Source: Verrucomicrobiota bacterium
GTDB lineage: Bacteria > Verrucomicrobiota > Verrucomicrobiia > Limisphaerales > J093
Direction of reading: 5' to 3'
Length of the DNA: 64,000 nucleotides
NCBI GenBank assembly: GCA_027493615.1
Contig: JAOSKK010000035.1
Coordinates: 62,001 to 126,000, forward strand
The notes beneath the pieces were generated by a model. It saw nothing but the letters and a program-made list of their open reading frames with translations, was not told the origin of the DNA and did no database searches. Positions 11,979 through 22,560 of this stretch are shown here, in pieces. Position numbers and translations under genes: made by a program. Numbering within the stretch: the first letter of the stretch is position 1; each line of letters opens with the position of its first letter.

Positions 11979-12007
11979 GCAGGCCATCCTCGGCGAGGAT
12001 GGCCTGC
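11979..12007. terminator. Hairpin between convergent genes
   Basis: A perfect 13-bp stem (GCAGGCCATCCTC with GAGGATGGCCTGC) closes a 3-nt GGC loop midway between two converging genes (ends 11949 and 12065). No clear T tract follows on either strand, so it may work as a weak bidirectional terminator or only as an mRNA 3' end barrier. Confidence 0.55.
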
Positions 12008-12064
12008 AGGGGGGCCTGTCAGGGCGGGAAGGCGAGCCCACCCGCTGGCCGGGACAGAGGCCGA

Positions 12065-15000
12065 CTAAGGCTTGGCCAGGCGATAGAACTGGCTCGCCGC
12101 CGTGGGAGCGACGGTCACCACCCAGCGCCCGCCTTGATCGATGACGGGCGCGGAGTTATTGGCCCAGCCGGCGTTGACCTGGCTGGAGGACTGCAGCACA
12201 TAGCCCGCGGCGGTGTTCGGCCATGAGATCTGCACCTGTCCACCCTGCAGGGCCACGGTCAGGCTCGGTGCAGCCGTCATGACCTGGGATCCGATGACGA
12301 GCTCGTTCACCTGCAGTCCGGTGGGCCGGGGGGGCGCCGGTGTTGAACACGAAGAAGTCGAGGGTGTTCACCCCCGCCTTGAACCCGCTCGTGAGGGTAA
12401 ACGACGCGAAGGTGCCCGCCGCTCCGGCACGGCGATAGCCGGGCACGAGCACGTCGTTGAGGTAGATGTCGTGGAGGCCCTCGTCGGCCGCTGTGCTGCC
12501 GCGGACGAACGTCCGGGCGGGGTCGAAGCCGGCGAGATCGAACGTCAGGCGGTACTGGTAGAACCCGACCGCGGGCATGGGGTCGGCGAGCGGATCGGCG
12601 GCGGGGCCGATCCACTGCGAGGTCTCGGTGTTGAGCACCCAGTTGGCAGCCGGGTTGAAGACCACGTAGGCCTGGGTCGAATTGGGGTTGTTGGGATTCT
12701 CCACGAGGCGGTAGTGGGGATCCACGGCCCCGTAGTCCAGCAGGGTCCCGTTCGCTGCCACCCCGGTATTGTAGGCGCCGGGCAAGCGCTCGTGCACCTG
12801 GACGTCGGCCACGCGACTCGTCTTGCTGCCCAGGTTGTTGCGGACCACGACCGTGTAGGCACCCGATTGCTCGGGCGTGAGCCCGGTAAGCTGCAAGGTG
12901 GCGCTGGTGCGACCGGGAAGGTCCGTGCCGTTCAGCCGCCACTGGTAAGTCAGAGGTGCGACGCCCGTGGCTTCAACACTCAGGGTGAGGTCATCGCCAC
13001 GCAACGCCCGTGGGGCTCCGATCGGCTGGGTCAAAATGATCGGAGGGATCTGACCCTGTCGGAACACGCGCACGTTATCCACGACCAACGAGCGGTCCAA
13101 CCCCGCCTCCGGTGCGTGCTCGATCCGTAGGACCGCCTCGCTGGTGAACGGTGTGAAGGTAAGCTCCTTGAGCAGATACGGATTGCCCGCCCCGACCGGT
13201 TGGATGAGTTCCTCGAGGAGTACCACATCATCCACGCTCACTCGCACGGTGGTTTCGATGGCGCCCCCGCAGCAGTTGCGGGCGTTGACCCAGAGCAACG
13301 CGGTGTAGTTGACGCCAGGAGTCAGGTCCGTGAGCGTCTGGGTCACCCCGCCGGCATTTTGCATGAAGAGTGCCACATCCTGGTCCGGGTTCACGCCGTT
13401 GTCGGTGAACGGATCCCGTCCCGGCACGTTGATGCCGTAACCGCTGCCTGCGAAGGCCCAACCGGCCATGGGGGTGCCCATCATGTAGCCCACGCCGGGG
13501 ATGATCGTGCCGCTGCTCTCGAAACTGGGGTTCTGTACGACTACGTCCTGGGCATCCCGCTGAACAATGCCGATGCCGTCCAGCAGCAACGTGGCGTCGC
13601 CGGTAACGGTGGTCACAAACTCGAGCAAGCCCGTCGCGGCCGAGGGCGTGAACTTCACGTTGGCGAAGTGGAAGGGCTGCCCCTCCCCCACCGGCTCGAT
13701 GCCGGTGATCTTGGTCAGTTCCTGGCCGGCGAGCCGCACGGTGAGATCCAGGCTGCGCGTGCCGCAGCAATTGCGGGCGTTGTAGAAGAACTGCAGCCAG
13801 TACGGTTCGCCGGGGGTGAGTCCCGCCACCGTCTGCGAGAGCGTATTCGCGCCCTGGACCACACCGACCTGACTGCGGTCCGGCAGAAGTCCATTGTCCC
13901 AGAACGGTTGTCCGGCGGCGTTGACACCGGTGCCGCCGTTCCAGCCCAGGATCGCACCCGCGCCGATGCCGGGAGGCGCCGCTGCACTCTCGAAGCTCGG
14001 GTTCTTGACCAACGAAGTGACCACCCACGTCACCAGCGTGTCGGTCACCTGCAATCCGGCACTCTCCACGACTTCCAGCAGCGACGAACCCCGGGCCACG
14101 CCGAGCACTTCGAAGGTCTTTGCGGTGGCACCGTTCTGCTCAAAGTGCAGCGTCAGTAGCCCATCGGAATTTGCTCCCACGAGGCGCGCCACCTGCGGCG
14201 ACAGGCTGCGGAAACTCAGGTCAACCGCCCGGGCCGCCAGGAGCATCTGCGGCACCTCCACCGTCACGGTGAACTGTTCACCCGGGGAGATTTCCGCCAC
14301 CGCCGGCGTAATGCTCAAGGGAGGCAGCGGCGTCGCGGTCTCCCCCACGAGCTTGATGTCGTCCAACAGCACCGTCTGGTCCCCCGCCGCCGTTTGGTGG
14401 AACGAGATCAGCGCGCTGAAGTCGGCAGCGTTGAACGTCACCGTCCGGGTCCGATACGGGTTGGATCCGCCCACCGGGGTGACAGTCTCATCGAACACGA
14501 CGGCTTCACCCGCCCGCACCTGCAACCGGGGGCTGTTCCCTGCCCGTGCGTTATAGGCAAAGCTCAGTTGGTAAGGCTTGCCGGGGACCAAGCCGTTCAC
14601 CGTCTGGCTGAGGGAACTGACATCGTTCAGGAACGCCACATGGTCCTGATCGGGCGGAGCGCCGTTGTCCGCGTAGACCTCCGTGCCGTCCCCGCGGTTC
14701 ACGCCAAAAGTCCCGGTTGCCTGCCACCCGGCCGGCCCGGTCGTGAGCACACCCGGGAACGGCACATCGCCACTGGCTTCGAAACTGGGATTCATCACCA
14801 TCACATTGCCCGGACTCCGCTGGACGATGGTGACGCCGTCGAAGAGCGCGGTGCTGTCGCCGGTCACCGACACCTCGAACGTCAGCGGACCGAAATCCAC
14901 GTCCGGAACAAAGGGGTACGAGGCGAAGTAGTAGGGCAGGCCCCGGTTCACGGCCGGTTGAACATTGACCACCTTGCCCAACTCGACCCCATTGAACCGA

Positions 15001-15353
15001 ACGCTGATGTCCACCTTCTGCGAGCCCAGGCGCGCATCGTAGAAGAACTGCACCCAGTACTGCTCGCCGGGCGTGAGGCCCGTGATGTCCTGAGTCAGCG
15101 GACCGGCTCCCTGCTTGAAGGCCACACGCGTCTGGTCCGGGATCGGTGTCCCCCCGTTGTGGAACGGCCCCGAACTCTCATTGACACCGCTGCCGCCCTG
15201 CCAGAGATCAATCGGTCCGTAATGCGGCCACGTTTCGTTGTAATTCGCCTCGAAACTCGGGTTCTGGACGAAGGACTGCGCCCAACTGCCCGCCGTCCCG
15301 GCCAGAAGACCGAGCGTCGCGAGGACACACGCACGAATAGGTTTGGCTTTCAT
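12065..15353 (-). CDS. Large secreted multi-repeat protein with Ig-like domain
   Basis: About 1,096 residues. The signal peptide is residues 1-25 (CVLATLGLLAGTAGSWAQ). Four related modules of about 150-200 residues follow, each opening with NPSFE and carrying a LTPGEQYW or LVPGKPYQ strand; they look like carbohydrate-binding or DUF642-like beta-sandwiches. Between modules 2 and 3 lies a short Ig/cadherin-like domain (LPPLSITPAVAEISPGEQF). After module 4 comes an Ig-like domain (PIILTQPIG to SRVADVQV), then a further sandwich and a C-terminal domain ending in SQFYRLAKP, typical of verrucomicrobial secreted proteins. The frame breaks at the G7 run 12328-12334; removing one base gives GAPRPTGLQVNELV and joins the tail. 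Likely a surface or extracellular adhesin or glycan binder. The start codon ATG 15353 is fixed by the signal peptide. Confidence 0.75.
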
Positions 15354-15380
15354 AGGAGTGGGATTCGGCTTACGCCGTCG

Positions 15381-15409
15381 GTGATACGCGAGCCGAGGGT
15401 TGCGTTCAA
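15381..15409 (-). promoter_or_regulatory. Sigma-70-like promoter for the repeat protein
   Basis: On the minus strand TTGAAC and TATCAC are separated by exactly 17 nt, 28 nt upstream of the ATG at 15353. Each box matches the consensus in four of six positions. Confidence 0.45.
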
Positions 15410-15476
15410 TGCAATTCGCCTCAGAGGGAAGGTTTTGGCTGGTTGCGGCCGGGTGACGCGTTAGAGTCCGCGGGTG

Positions 15477-16502
15477 ATGCGCATTGGTGTTCTGACGACG
15501 GTGGCGCCCCAGGATCTGGACCGCGCGGCGCGGCTGGGTCTGGGCAGCCTCGAGTGGATGCGTTTTGCCGATAGCCCGGCGGGCCCGCAACAGGCGGAGT
15601 GGAAACCCTTCGCCGATTCGCTGGCGGCCGCCCTGAAGGCGAGGGAGCTCCGGATCTCCGCCATCGGCGCCTTCTACCGCAACCCACTTGATCCGCGGCA
15701 GACCGAACAGGCGCGGGCGGTGATCAAGCGGGCGCTCGAGGTGGCCAGTTACCTGGGCATCAAGACCGTGGCCGGGTTTGCCGGCGCGGTGATCAAGACC
15801 CGGTTCAACGAGCGCGGCGGCAACCCCGTCTATGAGCCGTTCGAGAATCACCTGCCCCAGGTGCTCGCCTTCTGGGAACCGCTGGCGCAGTTGGCCGCCG
15901 ACCTCGGGGTGCGCATCGCCTTCGAGAACTGCCCGCAGGCCCCCTTCCATTTACCGGTGATGGGCTACAACACCCTGGACCGACCGGCGAACTGGGAGCG
16001 GTTCTTCAACGCCACCCAGCACACGAACCTGGGCCTCGAGTGGGATCCGAGCCACCTCATCTGCCAGTTCATCGACCCGTTGGCGAACCTCAAACAGTTC
16101 GCGGCGCGGGTGTTTCACGTCCATGGCAAGGACGCCTACATCGATCACCGGTTGCTGGCACGCTACGGGCCGTGTCATCCCGGTGTGGCCGAACATCGGT
16201 TCCCGGGACTCGGTCAGGCCGACTGGGCCCAGATCATCCATACCCTGCTGCGGTCCGGCTATGACTCGGACGTGAACATCGAAGGCTGGCACGACCCCGT
16301 CTTCCGGGATCATCTGGACACAGAACCCGGCCCGTTGGCGGGGCAGAAGCTCGATACCGCCGGCGTGCTGATCGCCCGCCGCACCCTCGAGCAATACGTT
16401 CCCAAGCACGAGGAATACGTCTGGACCGACCCTCCCGCGGGCGGGGGACCCCGTCCGCCCGGCTCACCGATTCGCCGGACCCGCCGCGTGGACCCGGACT
16501 AA
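15477..16502 (+). CDS. Sugar phosphate isomerase/epimerase-like TIM-barrel protein
   Basis: A 341-residue intact protein of the AP-endonuclease-2/xylose-isomerase-like TIM-barrel superfamily. It opens with a beta strand MRIGVLTTV and has the barrel strands IAFENCP, LGLEWDPSHL and VFHVHGKDAY, where Glu, Asp and His residues of this superfamily bind a divalent metal; VNIEGWHDP gives the last conserved Glu. No signal peptide, so it acts in the cytoplasm, probably in sugar or inositol catabolism; the substrate cannot be deduced. GTG at 15474 is an alternative start one codon earlier. The gene is divergent from the repeat protein and ends just before a strong hairpin. Confidence 0.85.
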   Translation: MRIGVLTTVAPQDLDRAARLGLGSLEWMRFADSPAGPQQAEWKPFADSLAAALKARELRISAIGAFYRNPLDPRQTEQARAVIKRALEVASYLGIKTVAGFAGAVIKTRFNERGGNPVYEPFENHLPQVLAFWEPLAQLAADLGVRIAFENCPQAPFHLPVMGYNTLDRPANWERFFNATQHTNLGLEWDPSHLICQFIDPLANLKQFAARVFHVHGKDAYIDHRLLARYGPCHPGVAEHRFPGLGQADWAQIIHTLLRSGYDSDVNIEGWHDPVFRDHLDTEPGPLAGQKLDTAGVLIARRTLEQYVPKHEEYVWTDPPAGGGPRPPGSPIRRTRRVDPD

Positions 16503-16504
16503 GA

Positions 16505-16531
16505 TTTTTTCGCCGCGCAGCGGCGAAAAAA
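16505..16531. terminator. Bidirectional intrinsic terminator
   Basis: A perfect palindrome: six T, CGCCGC, a 3-nt loop, GCGGCG, six A. It lies 3 nt after the isomerase stop and 7 nt after the end of the opposing gene (16538), and reads as a GC stem plus U tract on both strands. Confidence 0.88.
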
Positions 16532-16537
16532 TGGTGG

Positions 16538-17062
16538 TTACCAGGGGTTGTGCGAGCGAAGCCAGACCTGGGCGGCGGTCTCGAGTCGCTGCAGCGCGTT
16601 CATCACCTTCTGGAGATTGCAGCGCTCGCCGCGGTAAACGAACTCGAACGTGTCCGGATCCAGGTTGTGCTGGAACTGGTCGGGGCGGAACTCACCGAGC
16701 GCGGCCTGGGGCATGAGGTTGAAGTCCACGAAGTTGGGCGCTGCCAGACCCTTGAGCCAGGTCTCGAAGTGCTCGTCCGGACGGACAGCGATCTCGCGCC
16801 AGCGGGCGAGGCGAAGCGGCGAGTCGGCGTCAGGTTTGAGGGCTTCGCGCAAGGCTTCGCCCCGGGGAGCGGAGTCCGCGCGTTCGGGCCAGAGCAGTCG
16901 GGAGACGATGACGGCATGGTGCAGCAGCGTGTGCGTGGCGGCAAAGGCACGCTCGGAATCCATGGCGTTGAGGGCGACACGGAGCGCGCCGAAGGCGAGC
17001 TGGCCGAAGCGGCTGTGCTGCCGGGTCTCCTCGACGAACTTGAACAGAGTTGGGTTGTCCAC
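16538..17062 (-). CDS. Hypothetical helical protein
   Basis: 174 residues from a GTG start at 17062 (VDNPTLFKFVEETRQHS); no in-frame ATG occurs before residue 34, and the conserved-looking region begins at once after the GTG. The protein is predicted mostly alpha-helical in its first 100 residues (RFGQLAFGALRVALNAM, HTLLHHAVIVSRLLWP), soluble and without a signal. It is not recognised. The arrangement of two long helices with an RxxxxH-poor but Arg-rich face is loosely HEPN-like, which is only a guess. It shares a bidirectional terminator with the isomerase gene and follows the GH116 gene by 59 nt in the same direction. Confidence 0.6.
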   Translation of the reverse strand: MDNPTLFKFVEETRQHSRFGQLAFGALRVALNAMDSERAFAATHTLLHHAVIVSRLLWPERADSAPRGEALREALKPDADSPLRLARWREIAVRPDEHFETWLKGLAAPNFVDFNLMPQAALGEFRPDQFQHNLDPDTFEFVYRGERCNLQKVMNALQRLETAAQVWLRSHNPW

Positions 17063-17121
17063 CGGGGGTCCTGGGTTGAGCGGCGTCCCTGACGCGAGGC
17101 ACCGCGGAAAGAGACGTGATG

Positions 17122-19678
17122 TCAGGCGGGTTCGGGCCGGATCGCTTTCACCGGAATGGTGCCGGCGCGCACCTCGAGGAAGGGTTTGCCGCGGCGCACG
17201 CCGACGGTGCCGTAGCCGGTGGCGGTGGCGAGGAAGCAGCGGAAATCGCCCGCAACCCTCGGGGAGAGATAGAGCACCTGCTCGACGGCGTCGTAGCGGG
17301 CGCCGCTCAGGCCCTGCAGCAGGCCATAGGAAGCCATGGCCCGGGCATACCAGTGGCCGCATTCGTATTCGTTGAAGGGGTTGCGCACCCGACCGTCGTA
17401 CCGCGCGCGGCAGACCCGCACGATTTCCAATCCCTCGGCCACGTGGCCGAGCAACATGAGGTGCGACGCGACCTGGTACTCGATCCCGGTCCAGACCTCA
17501 TCCGAGTACACGAACGGCAGTGAAAGCTGACCTCCGCGGGGCCACGTGCACAGGAGCAATCCACCCTCGGCGCCGCAGGCGAAGCTGGGTCGTTGCGGGT
17601 TGGCGTGGGCGCTCAGATCCTGTTTGAGATTGTGGCGGTGCACGGCGCGCAAGTGGCTGGCCACCTTGGCGGCATCCGCGAAGTGGCCCACGCCGCACAC
17701 GAGCGCGAGCCAGCAACCGAGGACCCCATCGGCGAGGCAACCGGCGCCGTACTGGTACTTCGGGCCTTCCTGCTCGAGCAGGGCACGGGCCTCGGGCGAG
17801 TAGTTGCCGACCATGCTCTTCACGCCAGTGGGGTCGGCAGCCTTGAGGTTCTTCCACTCGATCTTCTGGATGAAGTACTCGCCGTTGAACAACTCGGTCT
17901 CCAGACGGTGCACGCCCTGGGCGAGAAGCCCCGCATAGGTGCTCACGTCGTCGCCCAGCGCCTCACCCATCAACGTCGCGGCCCGCAGGGCGCCAAGGTA
18001 GAAACTCGTGCACATGCCGTCCGGCCCCCAGAACTCGATGTCGTAGGTGTTATGGTGGGGTTCCTCGAGCCAGCCGCGATGGTTGGGGTCCCAGGTCCGG
18101 ATGCAATAGTCCAGGCTTTGGCGGACCTTGGGCCAGAGGGACCGCAACCAGGACGTGTCGCCGCTGATGCGCCACTCGCGGTACACCTTCAAGATCCCGC
18201 CCAACTGCCCGTCGGCGGCGGCGTGGAAGTCGGGTTCGAGCGGCCGGATGGGGAGCGCGGAGCGGAAGGTCTGGTGACCGCGGGTGTCCTGCGAGGGGCC
18301 GAACTCCGTCTCGCGCAGGGTGCGCTCGAGGGCGGGGAAGAGGTGTGGAATGGCCTGGGCGTAGTTCCAGACATGGGTGCACGAGCCGTGGCAGCAGCCG
18401 CTGTTGTCGCCACAACCCTCCCAGGCCCAGAGCCGGCCATCGGCCTGGCGCAGCACGGTGGGCGACTTGAGAATGGTGAGGTTGGCAGCCACGGCTTCGA
18501 TCACCTCGGCCGGAAGGGTCGAGTCATGGAAACACTCACCGAACCGCGCGGTGGCGTCGCGGAGGCGGTGGTACTGCTCGCGCCAGTAGGCGGTTACTTC
18601 GTCGATGCTGGCGAACCGGCTGGTGTACCACGGCTTGTAGGTGCCTTCGACCGGCGGGACATCCTTCGCGTCCTTGCCGATCCGGATGTTCGTCGTGCCC
18701 ACGTACCAGGCCAACCGGACGGCGAGGGTCTTCGACGCGCCGGGAGCCAGGGTGAACGGAACGAAGAGGGTCGCGCCCGGCGGATGACCGCCTTCGGTGA
18801 CGGGAGGACGCTCGAAACAGCGGCCCTCGGCGACGTCCCGCCAGGCCATGGTCAGACCGTCCCACCAGCCGCCGCGGAACCAGGCGTGGTTCACCTTGAC
18901 GTCGGGATCGCTCACCGTGGCGGTGAAGGCGCCTTCCTCCCAGGCCTTCTCGTTGGCCGCGGCCGCCCATAGCAGGAAGCCGCCGGGCGCGGGTTTGATG
19001 CCCTGCGGGTTGCCACCCACGGCCATGAGGTTCTTCGCGCTCCACGAGAACACGACCTCGAGGGGCTGGGCCGTGGGGTTCGTAAACTGATACTCCAGGG
19101 CGCAGACCGGCAGGCTTGCGTTGTCCGCATCCCCCGGCTCGAACGGGCTCCAGCCGGTCAACTCGACCCGGAGCGGCACGGCGGGATCGCTCAGGGTGAC
19201 CGTGCCAAACGGGAAGCGCGCGCGGAACGTGGCGGTGCGGAAGCGCGGCAGGCCGAACGAGGCGCCCGCAGCCCCGTTGCCGCTCCCCGGTTGCCCGAAC
19301 TTCTTCCAGTCCGGCACGGGCCCTTCGAGGACGCGCGCGATGTTGGGTTGACCAGCGTGGCCCTTGACACAGACCGCAGCGAAGGTGACGGGCTCGTTGA
19401 AGACCTGCGGTTGGTGGCGCAAGGAGAAGTGCGACAGCGCGCCGGTGCCCTCGAGACAGATCATCCCGGCCCCCATCCCGCCCATCGGAAACGCCAGCCG
19501 CCGCAGCCGGTCGCCCGTGTACTCGCCCCGATAACGGCCGCGGGTTCGCGCCGCCGGCGCACGCCGGGGGAGCGGATGCGGGCACGGCGGCTTCGACGGT
19601 GGCGGCACCCAAGGCAGCGGCGCCGGTGGCGGACAGCTTCAGGAAGTCGCGACGGGGGATGATCTCGGAGTGGCTCAT
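17122..19678 (-). CDS. Tat-exported GH116 (GBA2-like) glycoside hydrolase
   Basis: About 852 residues. The N-terminus is a twin-arginine signal (IPRRDFLKLSATGAAALG), fixing the start at ATG 19678. The GBA2-like N-terminal beta domain starts with FPMGGMGAGMICLEGTGALS; the (alpha/alpha)6 catalytic domain begins near LPAEVIEAVAANL and contains CHGSCTHVWNYAQAIPHLFP and HNTYDIEFWGPDG, where the Asp of the YD pair is the expected acid/base. GH116 enzymes cleave beta-glucosides and related linkages, sometimes on glycolipids. The frame breaks at the G5 run 19566-19570 just after the signal peptide; dropping one base restores APRRAPAARTRGRYRGEY. It lies 7 nt downstream of the ACT-domain gene and may be transcribed with it. 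Confidence 0.85.
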
Positions 19679-19685
19679 GCGAAGT

Positions 19686-20214
19686 TCAGGTTGCGGAAGG
19701 CTCGAAGTCCAGATCCACCTGCAGGTCGGCGGCGATGCGCTCGAGATCACGCTGCAGACCGGCAACGTCGCAGCCGTCGGGCAGGCGCAGGCGGGCCTGG
19801 GCTTTGAAGAGCGGTTCCCCGGACATGGGGGCGCTGACACATTCGGTCCGCAGTTCCTCGACATTGACACCGCGGGCTGCCAGCGCGGCGGCAATGTGCC
19901 TCACGATCCCGGGCCGGTCCTGGCCAATCAACTCGATGGCCGCCAGCGGAGGCGCGTCCAGCGTCGGCCCGGCCTCGTCCGCGTACGACTCCACCTTCCA
20001 AGCCCTGCGTGGCGAGGGTCGCCAGAGCGGCAGTCAACGCCGGGCGTTGCCGCGCCGGAACGAACACCCGCAGGATGCCGGCGAACTGTCCCCCGAGACG
20101 ACACAGCCGTGACTCGACCCAGTTTCCTTCGTGCTCGGCCACCAGGCCCGCGACCCGTTCGACGAGGCCCGGGCGGTCGGGGCCGATCAACGTCAGGATG
20201 AGTGGGAACTGCAC
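19686..20214 (-). CDS. Two-ACT-domain protein (GcvR-like)
   Basis: About 176 residues with two ACT domains, each opening with the same signature: LTLIGPDRPGLVERVAGLVAE and IELIGQDRPGIVRHIAAALA. This is the layout of GcvR and related small-ligand regulators, which bind amino acids and act through partner proteins rather than DNA. The start is taken as GTG 20214 (VQFPLILTLIGPDRPG) because the sequence farther upstream is interspersed repeat. The frame breaks near nt 20000; removing one G gives QGLKVESYADEAG and joins the two domains. The target is unknown; no glycine-cleavage gene is nearby. Confidence 0.75.
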
Positions 20215-20262
20215 GCGCTTCTGGTAAGCCGGTACGGCCGCGCTGGCAAGTGCGGAGAAGAA

Positions 20263-20487
20263 GGGCGAAGGGCGAAGGGCGAAGGGCGAAAGGGGGAAGC
20301 TCAAAGCTCAAAGCTCAAAGGAAGCTCCAGAGTTCCAGGAGCCTATCCGGCCCCACCCTGGCCGGCCTGCCCGGCGACCTCGAAAGGCCACCGCCGCAGG
20401 CAGCGCGCGCAGCGTTTGAGTGCGCCGACTTCCAGCGGCGCTTTGCCACTGGAAACTGCAGGCTGGAAGCCCGCACCACGGGCTTCG
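20263..20487 (+). repeat. Composite interspersed repeat, modules A, B, C and inverted D
   Basis: Four perfect GGGCGAA copies (20263-20290) are followed by module B (AAGCTCAAAG runs ending AGTTCCAGGA, 20296-20340), module C (20418-20444) and an inverted copy of module D (20458-20487). B plus C, about 150 nt with the same order and strand, recur at 27617-27775. The C and D modules overlap the 3' end of the HEAT-repeat gene, so they are translated as its tail. Confidence 0.8.
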
Positions 20488-22525
20488 GCGAGGCGGCTCC
20501 TCTGGTAGCAGGGCGGCAGAACCCGCAGGGCGGCTAATCCCCCGGAGCTTCTGCAACGCGGCCTCGGCGGCCTGCGGATGCTGGGCCTTGATCAAGCTGG
20601 CAATGTTCTTCACGGCCAACGTGGCTTCGGCGCGAACGCCAGGGCTGGCGAGCTGTTCAACCGCGAGGGCCAGGGCGTCCGGATGCGCACAGGCGGCGAG
20701 CGCGCCCAGCACAAGCTTGCGATCGCTGTCGCTCTTCGCGCTGGCGAAGAGGTCACGGTACCGGCCGATGAGCTGGGCGTCCGGTTTGGCGTTCTGCTCA
20801 CCGAGCAGGCGGGCCAGACCGCGGAGGGCCAGGATGCGCTCGGTCTCCGATGCCGCTTCGGCATACGCCGCCGCCAGCGGGGTCCAGGCGCTGATCTCCG
20901 GCCAGTCCGCCAAAGTCCGCAAACCCAGGCTGCGGGTGGGTGCATCCGACGCCTTGGCCGCGGCCTCGACCAGGGCCAGCCCGTCAGCATCCGGGCAACC
21001 GGCGAGGAGCGGCAGGAAGCGCTGCTGACCCTCGAAGCCCGAGGCCGCCTTCAGGGCGTCACGGACGGCGGCCGAGGCGCGGGCAGGAGCAGCGGCGCGA
21101 CGGAGCACCTGGCCCACGGCTGCCTGGGCGTCTTCGAGGACGCCGTCGGCACGCAAGCCCCCAGTGCCTTCAGCACCGGAGCGAGATCGTCCGGGCCGGC
21201 CACCCGGCTCAGTCCCTGGAAGGCGAGCTTCGCCGTCGCGGGGTCGGAACTGGCGGCCTCGGCCAGGAACAGACGGAGCGACTCGGGATTGGCGCGGCGC
21301 ACGAGCGCAGCGAGGAAGGGGGTCTTGGGTCCGGCCATCCGGTTGCGCAACTGGGCAGCGAGCGCGCGATCCACCTCGTTACCGCCGGGCAGGCGGCTCA
21401 GGGCCAGTTCGATGGCTCGCTGGTCGGCAGGAGCGTTGAACTCGAGCAATGCATGCGCCAACGCGGGCACGGAGTCAGGGTTTCCCTCCGCGCCTTCGGC
21501 CTGGATCGCGGCCAACCGCACTTCGGCGTTGGGGTTCTTCAACTGCCCGCGGACGGCCGTGCGGGCGGCGGCGTCGCCCCGCTGGCTCAGGGCCTGGATC
21601 AGCAGGATCTGTTCGAAGGGCGCAAGCCCTGGCAAGGCCGCGGCAAACTTCTCCGAGGCGTTCTCGCGCCGCAGTCCGGGAAGCGCCGCAATGGCCACCG
21701 GCTTCAGGGTCTCGTCGCGCCCGCTCAGGACCCGCAACATCCGCTCCTCACCGCCGTCGGGGTCCAGTCGCAGCAAGCCGCCCAGCGCTCCCCGACGAAT
21801 GTCGTCGGGTTGACCTGTGGCCATGAGTTCGGTGTAGAGGCTGGCGGCCGCCCGCCGGTTGCCGCGGGCAAGCAGTCGGTCCGCCACCTGCAACGAGGCG
21901 TCGGCCACGGCCCGGTGCAGCGCCTCGGCGCCTCGCGGCGCAGACCCGCCAGCGTCTCCTGGGCCGGGCCCGTTCCGATCTGGCCCAGGGCAATCACGGC
22001 CGCCTCGGCCACCGCCGGCGTGCCGGATCGGGTCAGGCGACTGAGAGCGGCGACGGCGCGGCCGTCCTGCCGCACGCCCAACGCATGCGCGATCTGGGCC
22101 TGGTCCAGGCCGGAGGCGCGTTCGAGCCGGCGGCGGAGGACGGCGCTGGCGCGTGGCGACGGGTTGCCGGCCAGCGCCAGGCAGGCAATCCCGACCGTCT
22201 CGGAGGAATCCAGCAGCGCCGCCAACGCCGGCACGCAGGCCTCGCGCCCGATCACAGCCAACTGCTGGCAGGCGAAGCGCCGGGCTTCGAACGTGGCGTC
22301 GCCGCGCAACAGCTCGACCAGGCCGTTCTCGGTCTCGATGCGGAGCGCCTCGTTGCCCGGCGATTGGCTGACCCATTGTTCGATCTGGCGCAGCGGCAGG
22401 ACGTCCCCGCCGGATTCGTATCGCGCGGCGGCAACGTACGTAGAACGGTAATCTGCACCCGAGAGAATGGCGGAGAGCCAGACGGGCAGGCCCACCAGGG
22501 CGGCACGGACAATCAGCGATTTCAT
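20308..22525 (-). CDS. Exported HEAT-repeat protein with repeat-derived tail
   Basis: About 740 residues. A signal peptide (IVRAALVGLPVWLSAILSGA) supports ATG 22525. The body is a run of HEAT-like helical repeats (for example FACQQLAVIGREACVPALAA and AVAEAAVIALGQIG), an alpha-solenoid that usually binds other proteins; homologous modules are often attached to cytochromes or dehydrogenases in this phylum. The frame breaks near nt 21940 and in the C5 run near 21162; one-base edits join HEAT repeats smoothly. The native protein seems to end near LQKLRGIS (about nt 20545); the last 70 or so residues come from the interspersed repeat. The Gfo/Idh/MocA gene lies 35 nt upstream in the same direction. 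Confidence 0.7.
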
Positions 22526-22560
22526 GGGACTCAGCATGGGGGTTCAGGCAGGAAATGGGT

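Noticed and set aside
12213..13130. 305-residue plus-strand open frame near the end of the repeat protein
   Set aside because: It is opposite conserved Ig-like and C-terminal domains and is Gly/Val/Arg-rich shadow sequence.
14394..15464. Open frames on the plus strand opposite the repeat protein
   Set aside because: They mirror the multi-repeat gene and lack any family features.
20263..20290. CRISPR-like tandem array
   Set aside because: The 7-nt units are contiguous with no spacers; it is a simple tandem repeat within a dispersed element.
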